A model generated the notes under the pieces. The model had not been told where the DNA came from and searched no databases. It saw only the letters and a list, made by a program, of their open reading frames with translations. A DNA stretch of 6,666 bases from Gammaproteobacteria bacterium (GTDB lineage: Bacteria; Pseudomonadota; Gammaproteobacteria; Thiohalobacterales; Thiohalobacteraceae): the NCBI GenBank assembly GCA_016214925.1, contig JACRMO010000301.1, forward strand, positions 1 to 6,666. Reading direction: 5' to 3'. Position 1 is the stretch's first letter. Each line of letters begins with the position of its first letter. The position numbers and the translations under genes are program-made. Positions 1 to 5,424 of this stretch are shown in pieces.

Positions 1-329
1 AGATCCAGCCAGCGCTGCGCACCCTTGCCGATGTCGCCGACGACGAGCACCGCCGTCAGCAGCGCGACACCGGCGCCGAACAGCCAGGGTGTCCAGAGGC
101 GCAGGTGGCGCGGCGGAATCTGCGCGATCAGGGTCATGGTGCCGAAGCCCAATGCCAAGCGTAATACTTGACGTTCCATGACCTCCAGGCTGCCGCTCGA
201 GGCGCTGTACAGCACCACTGAGCCGATAGCGCAGGCCATAATCAGTCCGAACAGCAGGGTGCCGTCGAGGTGAATATGTTGCAGCCAGGTGCGACGCGTG
301 CCCGAACCGGGATTGATGTCGGCGATCAT
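1..329 (-). CDS. rodA: RodA, SEDS peptidoglycan glycosyltransferase (N-terminal part)
   Basis: Reading leftward from an ATG at 329-327, 109 codons are present before the window edge cuts the gene. RodA is a SEDS-family inner-membrane protein that polymerises lipid II into glycan strands for side-wall growth, paired with PBP2. The visible part has a hydrophilic N-terminus (MIADINPGSGTRRTW) and three likely membrane helices at about residues 22-44, 53-71 and 79-99. It then shows GKGAQRWLD at 101-109, which matches the E. coli RodA motif KGAQRWLDLG as I recall it; MERQ and AQIPPR also match. The start overlaps the mrdA stop by one base (TGATG), so translation is probably coupled; an AGGA lies about 12 nt upstream. 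FtsW is the paralogous alternative, but the PBP2 neighbour and these motifs favour RodA. The catalytic loops lie outside the window. Confidence 0.95.
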   Translation of the reverse strand, partial: MIADINPGSGTRRTWLQHIHLDGTLLFGLIMACAIGSVVLYSASSGSLEVMERQVLRLALGFGTMTLIAQIPPRHLRLWTPWLFGAGVALLTAVLVVGDIGKGAQRWLD

Positions 330-2179
330 CACGGCGGATTGTCCTTGAAGTATTGGTCCAGAATGACGCGCGCGATCGGCGCGGCGACGGAGCTGCCATG
401 GCCGCCGTGCTCCGCGACGATGGCCACGGCGATGCGTGGCGCCTCGGCGGGCGCGAAGGCGATGAACAGGGCGTGATCCTGCAAGCGTTTATCGAGCTTC
501 TTTTCGTCGTACTTCTCATTCTGTTTGAGGCCGAACACCTGGGCGGTGCCGGTCTTGCCGCCGATTTTATAGTCGATGCCGACACCGATGCGCTTGGCGG
601 TGCCGCGCGCGCTGTGCACAACGTCGACCATGGCCGCGATCACCTGATCCCAGTTTTCGTGGCTGACGATGGGCATGACACGGGTCGGCGCACGCTGCAG
701 CGGCGTGAGCGCGCCGTCGGGCCCACGCAGCGCATGCACCAGATGCGGCGGCCGGAATTCGCCGTGGCTCGCCAGCGTGGCCATGGCGGTCGCCAACTGC
801 GTCGGCGTGACCAGGTTGTAGCCCTGACCGATGCCGGTGATCAGCGTCTCGCCCGGATACCAGGGTTCCTTGCGCGTGGCACGCTTCCATTCGGTGGATG
901 GCAGGATGCCGCCGCGTTCGCCGACCAGGTCGATGCCGGTGCGCGCGCCGAAACCAAACTGCGCGAGATAATCGTGTAGGCGATCGATGCCGAGCGAGCG
1001 CGCCAAGTCGTAGAAATACACATCGCAGGATTGGACGATCGCCGGATTGAGATCCACCGTGCCGTGGCCGCCGTGTTTCCAGCAGCGGTATTTGTGTTCG
1101 CCGCCGGGCAGGCGATAGAAGCCCGGACAGAAGGTGCTGCTGTGTAGGGTGGTGACGCCGCGTTCCAGCCCGGCCAGCGCGACGAAGGGTTTGATGGTGG
1201 AACCCGGCGGATATTGGCCGCGCAGCGCACGGTTGAACAGCGGTTGATTGGGGTCTTCGTTGAGCGCCTTGTAGTCCTTGGCGTCGATGCCGTTGACGAA
1301 GGGATTCGGGTCATAGCCGGGCACGCTGACAAAGGCCAGCACCTCGCCGTTGCGCGGATCGATGGCCACCGCCGCGCCGTTGAATTCGCCGAACGCCTGT
1401 TCGATGACCTGTTGCAGACGCGCGTCCAGACTCAGATACAGACTGCTGCCGGTCACCGGCGCCTCGCGCGCCAGCACGCGCAGGGTGCGGCCACCGGCGT
1501 TGGTCTCCAGTTGTTCGTAACCGACTTTGCCGTGCAGGGTGTCTTCGTAAGCCTTTTCGATGCCTTCCTTGCCGATATGCGTGGTGCCGCGGTAATTGGC
1601 CGGATCGATGACCTGCAATTCCTCTTCGTTGATCCGCCCGACATAACCCAGGGCGTGCGCCGCGTGACTGCCGAGCGGGTAATAGCGCGACAGACCGGCC
1701 TGCACGTCCACACCCGGGAAACGGTGGCGGTTGATGGCGAAGCGCGCGAGTTCCTCTTCGCTGAGATGGAAGCGCAGCGGCACGCCTTCGAAACGGTTCA
1801 TGCGCCGGCGCAGTTTGTCGAAGCGCTCGCGGTCGTAGTCGGTAATCTCGACCAGCTCACTGAGTGCTGCAAGCGTCGCGTCCATGTCCTCGATCTGTTC
1901 CGGAATGATCTCCAGACGGAACGACGGCAGATTCTCCGCCAGCAGAACGCCGTTACGGTCGTAGATCAGGCCGCGGTTGGGCGGTACCGGCTGGAGTTTG
2001 ACGCGGTTGTCTTCCGACAGTGTGCGGAAATGTTCGTGCGCCACTACTTGCAGATACCCAAGCCGTGCAATCAGCGCGACGGTGAGCATCCCGAACAGCA
2101 ACAGCGCGACCAGGATACGTCCCATGAACAACCGGCTTTCCAGCAGGTTGTCCTTGATGGTGTTCAACGGGCGGTTCAT
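329..2179 (-). CDS. mrdA: Penicillin-binding protein 2, elongasome transpeptidase
   Basis: This 616-residue class B PBP crosslinks peptidoglycan stem peptides during cell elongation and works with RodA; E. coli PBP2 has 633 residues. A short cytoplasmic N-terminus is followed by one membrane anchor (about 19-42). The pedestal domain begins near PPNRGLIYDRNG (66-77), and the transpeptidase domain fills the C-terminal half. All three penicillin-binding motifs are visible: S327-T-I-K330 (in PPGSTIKP, nucleophile S327), S384-C-D386 (the SxN-equivalent, also SCD in E. coli PBP2) and K542-T-G544 (in GGKTGTAQVFG). The start is the ATG at 2179-2177, which gives the conserved N-terminus MNRPLNTIKD and overlaps the mreD stop by 4 nt. 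The same frame stays open upstream to 2944, but that 255-codon extension crosses mreD and mreC out of frame and is arginine/histidine-rich, so I exclude it. Nothing suggests inactivation. Confidence 0.97.
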   Translation of the reverse strand: MNRPLNTIKDNLLESRLFMGRILVALLLFGMLTVALIARLGYLQVVAHEHFRTLSEDNRVKLQPVPPNRGLIYDRNGVLLAENLPSFRLEIIPEQIEDMDATLAALSELVEITDYDRERFDKLRRRMNRFEGVPLRFHLSEEELARFAINRHRFPGVDVQAGLSRYYPLGSHAAHALGYVGRINEEELQVIDPANYRGTTHIGKEGIEKAYEDTLHGKVGYEQLETNAGGRTLRVLAREAPVTGSSLYLSLDARLQQVIEQAFGEFNGAAVAIDPRNGEVLAFVSVPGYDPNPFVNGIDAKDYKALNEDPNQPLFNRALRGQYPPGSTIKPFVALAGLERGVTTLHSSTFCPGFYRLPGGEHKYRCWKHGGHGTVDLNPAIVQSCDVYFYDLARSLGIDRLHDYLAQFGFGARTGIDLVGERGGILPSTEWKRATRKEPWYPGETLITGIGQGYNLVTPTQLATAMATLASHGEFRPPHLVHALRGPDGALTPLQRAPTRVMPIVSHENWDQVIAAMVDVVHSARGTAKRIGVGIDYKIGGKTGTAQVFGLKQNEKYDEKKLDKRLQDHALFIAFAPAEAPRIAVAIVAEHGGHGSSVAAPIARVILDQYFKDNPP

Positions 2180-2667
2180 ATCACCCGAAAACCACGCCGC
2201 ACGCCGCGCAGCAACAGGAATACGAACGGCCACAGCAACGCGCCGAGCAGCGACGGCAGCCAGTACAGCCAGGAATGCACCGGGCGACCGATCATGCCGT
2301 TGATCCATAGCAACAGCAATTGGCTCAGCGCGAGCAGGCTCAGGATGCTCAGCGATTGCTGCCAGAGCGGATGCAGGCGCAGGCGTTGATGCAATTTCAA
2401 CATCAGATAGATCACGATGCTGTAGGCCAGCGCGTGCTGGCCGAGCAGCGTGCCGGTGAGCACATCGGTGAACAGACCCAGCAGCCAGGCGATGCCAACA
2501 CCCACGCGGTGGGGCAGGGCCATCGCCCAATAGAGCAGCACCAGCAGCACCCAATCCGGACGCAGTATGCGCAGCACGTCGGGCAACGGCAGGTTGACGA
2601 GCAGGAGGGCGAGCAACAGAGTGATATAGATCACGCCGCCGCCGTGACGTTGGGCGAGGGTATTCAT
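2176..2667 (-). CDS. mreD: MreD, rod-shape-determining membrane protein
   Basis: This 163-residue, very hydrophobic protein is close in length to E. coli MreD (162). It is an integral inner-membrane component of the MreBCD complex that bridges MreC and the PBP2/RodA machinery. Several leucine-rich membrane segments are visible: about 12-30, 37-52, 55-75 (with GLFTDVLTG, the kind of conserved polar motif expected in MreD), 80-92, 104-123 and 133-155. The start ATG overlaps the mreC stop by 4 nt (ATGA). A strong ribosome binding site, GGAGG at 2679-2675, sits 7 nt upstream inside the end of mreC. The stop in turn overlaps the mrdA start. MreD diverges quickly in sequence, so the call rests on length, hydrophobicity and position between mreC and mrdA. 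Confidence 0.93.
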   Translation of the reverse strand: MNTLAQRHGGGVIYITLLLALLLVNLPLPDVLRILRPDWVLLVLLYWAMALPHRVGVGIAWLLGLFTDVLTGTLLGQHALAYSIVIYLMLKLHQRLRLHPLWQQSLSILSLLALSQLLLLWINGMIGRPVHSWLYWLPSLLGALLWPFVFLLLRGVRRGFRVI

Positions 2668-3683
2668 TCCTCGCCCTCCAGGACCGGTGGCGTCTCGGGA
2701 ACCGGTGCGGCGGGTGATGCGTTCGGCGCTGTGGCGGGCGGTGTCGCGGGTGCTGGCGTCGATGTTGCCGCCGGGGTCGATTCCGGAGCCGATGCCGCCG
2801 GGGTCGATGCGGTGGGCGCAGCCGGGGGTTCATCGATGCTGGCAGCAGGTGGCGTTTCCACCGGTGTGGCCGGCCACACCAACAGTACCTCGCGGCTGCG
2901 ATCGAGGTGCGAGAGCGGGCGGGCGCTGATCTGCGCGAAGTCATGTCCCGAATTGGTATCGACCGTAGTGACCTCCGCCACCGGATACCCGGGTGGAAAG
3001 CGGCCGCCGAGGCCGGAGGTCACCAGCAGATCGCCGACGCGGATATCGGCGGAGTTGGTGAGGTGCGGCAGCGAGACCTCCGCTAGCGAACCGGTGCCCA
3101 CCAGGATGCCGCGTACACCATTGCGGTTGACTTGCACGGGGATGGCATGGGCGGGATCGGTAATGAGGATGACGGTGGACGTGAACGGCGTGACCTGGAT
3201 GATCTGTCCCATTACCCCGTAAGCGTCCAGCACCGGTTGGCCGACGAACACTGCATCGCGTTCGCCCTTATTCAACAGCACTTGGTGCTGATAGGGATCG
3301 AAATCCACGGACATGAGTTCGGCGATCAACACCCGGTCGCCGGCCTTGGACGAGGAATCCAGCAGTTCCCGCAGGCGGCGGTTTTCCGCTTCCAGCGCAT
3401 CGGATTTCTGCAAACGCGCCTGCAACAATAAATGCTGCGCGCGCAGCCGCGCATTTTCTTCCTGCAGGCCGCGCCGCGTGGAAAACGACTCCTCCAACCA
3501 ATCGCTCGCGGTGGACGGCAGGTCGATCATGAACTGAAGCGGGTACATCAGCACCGAGAGGCTGGTGCGCACCGTGTCCAAGGTCTGCTGACGATGGTCG
3601 ACAGTCATCAGGATCACCGATGCGAGTACGAACACCACCAGCCGCGCGGTGATCGAGGGGCCTTGTGTGAATAGCAGTTTAAT
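2664..3683 (-). CDS. mreC: MreC, periplasmic rod-shape scaffold (unusual ATT start proposed)
   Basis: MreC is a bitopic inner-membrane protein whose periplasmic part scaffolds MreB, MreD and PBP2. With the proposed start it has 339 residues. It has a short cytoplasmic N-terminus, a membrane helix (about 11-29), a coiled coil (about 72-112, with EENARLRAQ and EAENRRLRELL), the beta-domain region (about 115-265, with VLLNKG, GLGGRFPPGYPVAEV) and a Pro/Ala/Thr-rich tail of about 68 residues. The first GTG codons, at 3638 and 3635, fall inside the membrane helix and have no ribosome binding site. Homology instead runs upstream: KLLFTQGPSITARL matches E. coli MreC KPIFSRGPSLQIRL as recalled, and begins right after an ATT at 3683-3681. 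AGAGG at 3697-3693 lies 9 nt before that ATT. No ATG, GTG or TTG occurs in frame between a stop near 3717 and 3638. CTG at 3677 is an alternative start. Identity is sure; the start is not. Confidence 0.93.
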   Translation of the reverse strand: MKLLFTQGPSITARLVVFVLASVILMTVDHRQQTLDTVRTSLSVLMYPLQFMIDLPSTASDWLEESFSTRRGLQEENARLRAQHLLLQARLQKSDALEAENRRLRELLDSSSKAGDRVLIAELMSVDFDPYQHQVLLNKGERDAVFVGQPVLDAYGVMGQIIQVTPFTSTVILITDPAHAIPVQVNRNGVRGILVGTGSLAEVSLPHLTNSADIRVGDLLVTSGLGGRFPPGYPVAEVTTVDTNSGHDFAQISARPLSHLDRSREVLLVWPATPVETPPAASIDEPPAAPTASTPAASAPESTPAATSTPAPATPPATAPNASPAAPVPETPPVLEGEE

Positions 3684-3692
3684 CTTGGGGAA

Positions 3693-3697
3693 CCTCT
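3693..3697 (-). promoter_or_regulatory. Ribosome binding site that supports the mreC ATT start
   Basis: On the minus strand the sequence reads AGAGG, then nine bases (TTCCCCAAG), then ATT AAA CTG. This is ideal Shine-Dalgarno spacing for ATT at 3683. It is 15 nt from the in-frame CTG at 3677 and far from GTG at 3638. The site lies 3 nt from the edge of the inverted-repeat element at 3701-3790. Confidence 0.6.
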
Positions 3698-3700
3698 GCG

Positions 3701-3790
3701 AGAAAAATCGGGGTCAGAGTCGAATTCCACCGCCAACGATTAGCCGTTACCGGAAGCGGTACTTAATTCGACTCTGACCCCGATTTTTCT
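3701..3790. repeat. 90-bp element with perfect 26-bp terminal inverted repeats (REP/MITE-like)
   Basis: The arms at 3701-3726 and 3765-3790 are exact reverse complements over 26 bp. Their core on the plus strand is GGGGTCAGAGTCGAATT, with an outer A5/T5 run. They flank a 38-bp centre (3727-3764) that holds a small hairpin, TACCG at 3748-3752 and CGGTA at 3757-3761 around GAAG. The element starts 12 bp beyond the mreB stop and ends 3 bp before the mreC ribosome binding site, so it fills most of the 119-bp gap. From memory, the GGGTCAGAGTCGAATT motif recurs in many proteobacterial genomes near Y1 (REP-associated, IS200-like) transposases; I cannot confirm that here. A bidirectional terminator or attenuator is the other reading, because the outer base of the stem pairs an A-run with a T-run. 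Confidence 0.8.
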
Positions 3791-3802
3791 ATTCCAAAGC
3801 GC

Positions 3803-4855
3803 TTATTCGACGCAGAACACTTCGCCGCCGCGCTCGTCCATCATCTCCAGCGCACGACCGCCACCGCGGGCGACGCAGGTGAGCGGATCGTCGGCGACCA
3901 CCACCGGCAGGCCGGTCTCTTCCATCAATAGACGATCGATGTCCTTCAGCAATGCGCCGCCGCCGGTGAGCACGATACCGCGCTCGGCGACGTCCGAGCC
4001 GAGTTCCGGCGGGGTTTGCTCCAGGGCGATCTTGACCGCGCCGACGATGCCGGCCAGCGGTTCCTGCAGCGCCTCGAGAATCTCGTTGCTGTTGAGTGTG
4101 AAGCTGCGCGGAATGCCTTGCGCGAGATTGCGTCCCTTGACCTCGATCTCGCGCACTTCATTGCCGGGGAAGGCCGAACCGACTTCGTGCTTGATGCGTT
4201 CAGCGGTCGCTTCGCCGATCAGCGTGCCGTAGTTGCGGCGCACATAATTCACGATGGCGTCGTCGAAGCGATCGCCGCCGATGCGCACCGACGCGGAGTA
4301 GACGATGCCGTTCAAGGAAATCACCGCGACCTCGGATGTACCACCGCCGATGTCCAACACCATCGAGCCGCGCGCCTCGTCGACCGGCATGCCGGCGCCG
4401 ATGGCCGCCGCCATGGGTTCTTCGATCAGATACACCTCGCGCGCGCCGGCGCCGGCGGCGGATTCCTTGATCGCGCGACGCTCGACCTGCGTCGAACCGC
4501 AGGGCACGCAGATCAACACGCGCGGACTGGGTCGGAACACGCGGCCCTCATGCACCTTCTGTATAAAATGCTGAAGCATCTTCTCGGTGATGGTGAAGTC
4601 GGCGATCACGCCGTCTTTCAACGGACGGATGGCGGTGATGTTGCCGGGCGTGCGGCCCAACATCGCTTTCGCCTCCAGACCGACGGCGGCGATGCTCTTG
4701 GGGCCGCCCGGTCCGCGGTCCTGGCGGATCGCGACCATCGAGGGTTCGTTGAGGACGATGCCGCGACCGCGGACATAGATGAGCGTGTTGGCTGTTCCCA
4801 AGTCGATCGACAGATCGTTGGAGAACATGCCAAGAATACGTTTGAAACCAAACAT
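3803..4855 (-). CDS. mreB: MreB, actin-like cytoskeletal ATPase
   Basis: This 350-residue bacterial actin (E. coli MreB has 347) forms membrane-bound antiparallel filaments that orient the elongation machinery. Its N-terminus, MFGFKRILGMF, is amphipathic and suits membrane attachment. Actin-fold nucleotide motifs are all present: phosphate-1 DLGTAN (18-23), phosphate-2 DIGGGTSEVAV (168-178) and adenosine motif LTGGGALL (296-303). RPSPRVLICVP and EEPMAAAIGAG are also typical of the family. The start ATG at 4855-4853 gives the expected N-terminus, with a modest AAGG at 4869-4866 lying 10 nt upstream. It is the first gene of the minus-strand cluster. A cysteine-containing end (VFCVE) replaces the E. 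coli FSEE-type end; the extreme C-terminus varies in the family. The open frames on the opposite strand are shadows. Confidence 0.98.
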   Translation of the reverse strand: MFGFKRILGMFSNDLSIDLGTANTLIYVRGRGIVLNEPSMVAIRQDRGPGGPKSIAAVGLEAKAMLGRTPGNITAIRPLKDGVIADFTITEKMLQHFIQKVHEGRVFRPSPRVLICVPCGSTQVERRAIKESAAGAGAREVYLIEEPMAAAIGAGMPVDEARGSMVLDIGGGTSEVAVISLNGIVYSASVRIGGDRFDDAIVNYVRRNYGTLIGEATAERIKHEVGSAFPGNEVREIEVKGRNLAQGIPRSFTLNSNEILEALQEPLAGIVGAVKIALEQTPPELGSDVAERGIVLTGGGALLKDIDRLLMEETGLPVVVADDPLTCVARGGGRALEMMDERGGEVFCVE

Positions 4856-4878
4856 GCTAAGGGTGCCTTGGGGTCAGC

Positions 4879-4897
4879 GGGCCCTGGGACCGGGCCC
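4879..4897 (-). other. GC-rich hairpin in the mreB leader
   Basis: GGGCCC at 4879-4884 and GGGCCC at 4892-4897 flank a 7-nt loop. The longer unit GGGCCCTG is also directly repeated (4879-4886 and 4892-4899). In the mreB transcript the hairpin would lie about 10 nt upstream of the AAGG ribosome binding site. The T-run on the minus strand comes before the hairpin rather than after it, so it is not an intrinsic terminator of mreB-strand transcription. Its function is unknown. Confidence 0.45.
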
Positions 4898-4936
4898 TGC
4901 AAAAAAGATGGCGTAATTTAGCAACCTCAAGGGGCT

Positions 4937-4964
4937 TTGGGCAAGGCGCCAAGTGTGCTAATTT
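4937..4964 (+). promoter_or_regulatory. Candidate sigma-70 promoter for gatC
   Basis: TTGGGC at 4937-4942 and TAATTT at 4959-4964 are separated by 16 bp. The -10-like box is preceded by TG-C (4956-4958), an extended -10 feature that could offset the poor hexamers. A start of transcription near 4971 would leave a leader of about 50 nt before the gatC ATG. Each hexamer matches consensus at only about half its positions, so this is a candidate only. Confidence 0.3.
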
Positions 4965-4973
4965 TCGCGTTTT

Positions 4974-4998
4974 GCAGCGGCGGCCCAGGCGCCGCTGC
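4974..4998 (+). other. 9-bp hairpin in the gatC 5' leader
   Basis: GCAGCGGCG at 4974-4982 pairs perfectly with CGCCGCTGC at 4990-4998 around a 7-nt loop. If transcription starts near 4971, the gatC mRNA would begin almost directly with this very stable stem. It ends 8 nt before the GGGAG ribosome binding site. Such 5' stems can protect mRNA from decay. No T-run follows, so it is not an intrinsic terminator on this strand. Confidence 0.45.
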
Positions 4999-5006
4999 GT
5001 CGATAT

Positions 5007-5011
5007 GGGAG
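5007..5011 (+). promoter_or_regulatory. Ribosome binding site that fixes the gatC start
   Basis: GGGAG lies 8 nt before the ATG at 5020. The in-frame ATG at 5005 lies immediately before this site and the one at 4972 lies before the leader hairpin; neither has a comparable site, and both would add residues not expected of GatC. Confidence 0.7.
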
Positions 5012-5019
5012 CGGTTGTA

Positions 5020-5307
5020 ATGGCATTGGATTCTTCCGAAGTACAGAAGATCGCGCACCTCGCGCGCCTGGGCATCGATCCCCAGGCCGTGCCGGAGTAT
5101 GCGCGCAATCTGTCCAACATCCTCGCTTTTGTCGAGCAGCTCAATGCCGTGGATTGCAGCGGCGTGCTGCCGATGGCGCACCCGCTGGACACCAGCCAGC
5201 GCCTGCGCGAGGACGTGGCGACCGAGCCAAATCTGCGCGACAAATTTCAGGCGCATGCCCCGAAGGTCGAGGCGGGTCTTTACCTAGTGCCGAAAGTCAT
5301 CGAGTGA
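5020..5307 (+). CDS. gatC: GatC, Asp/Glu-tRNA amidotransferase subunit C
   Basis: This 95-residue protein is the usual size for GatC, the small subunit that wraps around GatA and stabilises the GatCAB complex. GatCAB converts Asp-tRNA(Asn) and/or Glu-tRNA(Gln) to the amidated forms in the cytoplasm. Family features are the N-terminal SSEVQKIAHLARLGI helix, the LSNILAFVEQLNAVD segment, the linker with MAHPLD and LREDVATEP, and the closing GLYLVPKVIE. The start at 5020 is set by GGGAG 8 nt upstream. It is the first gene of the plus-strand operon, with gatA following after a 117-bp gap that is mostly repeat. I cannot tell from the window which tRNA is the main substrate, because no AsnRS or GlnRS gene is in view. 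Confidence 0.96.
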   Translation: MALDSSEVQKIAHLARLGIDPQAVPEYARNLSNILAFVEQLNAVDCSGVLPMAHPLDTSQRLREDVATEPNLRDKFQAHAPKVEAGLYLVPKVIE

Positions 5308-5320
5308 TTAATTACACAAC

Positions 5321-5400
5321 CCCTCACCCTGGCCCTCTCCCCATGTATGGGGAGAGGGGATTTTACTCTCCCGCTCGGCGGGTAACGGTTGGGGTGAGGG
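5321..5400. repeat. Compound hairpin repeat (CCCTCACCC / GGGTGAGGG family) between gatC and gatA
   Basis: The outer arms CCCTCACCC (5321-5329) and GGGTGAGGG (5392-5400) enclose two further hairpins. One is CCCTCTCCCC at 5333-5342 paired with GGGGAGAGGG at 5349-5358. The other is CCCGC at 5370-5374 paired with GCGGG at 5378-5382. The whole can fold as a three-way, cloverleaf-like junction. I recall near-identical CCCTCACCC...CCTCTCCC...GGGAGAGGG intergenic repeats in many proteobacterial genomes, so this is probably a dispersed REP-like or MITE-like unit rather than a gene-specific regulator. It begins 13 bp after the gatC stop and ends 6 bp before the gatA ribosome binding site. It could affect gatC-gatA read-through or mRNA stability. 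Confidence 0.75.
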
Positions 5401-5424
5401 CGATCAAGGGGATTCCTATTCATC

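Larger units (their letters stand above)
4856..5019. promoter_or_regulatory. Divergent mreB / gatC control region
   Basis: This 164-bp gap between the two starts must hold the promoters of both operons unless transcription enters from elsewhere. I see an A-run (4901-4906), two GC-rich hairpins annotated separately, and only weak sigma-70-like matches. For mreB the best minus-strand pair is TTGCCC ... TAAATT with 18 nt between, followed by a leader of about 50 nt or more containing the 4879-4897 hairpin. I see no convincing operator or riboswitch. Confidence 0.5.

Noticed and set aside
1214..2389. 391-codon plus-strand open frame opposite mrdA and mreD
   Set aside because: It is antisense to well-supported genes, low in recognisable motifs, and explained by the GC-rich third-position bias of the genes on the other strand.
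2180..2944. Open 255-codon N-terminal extension of PBP2, in the same frame as mrdA
   Set aside because: It crosses all of mreD and the end of mreC out of frame and has an Arg/His/Ala-rich composition typical of GC-rich shadow frames. PBP2 similarity starts at MNRPLNT with an ATGA overlap to mreD.
3701..3790. Insertion sequence or CRISPR unit at the mreB-mreC gap
   Set aside because: There is no room for a transposase, only two arms in inverted orientation, and no spaced direct repeats. A non-autonomous palindromic repeat fits better.
4871..4881. GGGTCAGCGG near mreB as a degenerate copy of the GGGTCAGAGTCG repeat arm
   Set aside because: The match is only about seven bases before it breaks, with no partner arm nearby, so chance is sufficient.
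4879..4906. Intrinsic terminator formed by the GGGCCC hairpin and adjacent A6/T6 run
   Set aside because: On the plus strand the hairpin is followed by A residues, and on the minus strand the T-run comes before the hairpin. Neither order makes a terminator, and it would block mreB.
4016..4921. 301-codon plus-strand open frame opposite mreB
   Set aside because: It is a shadow of mreB, whose identity is certain along its full length. The frame is rich in His/Asp/Arg/Ala with no family resemblance.
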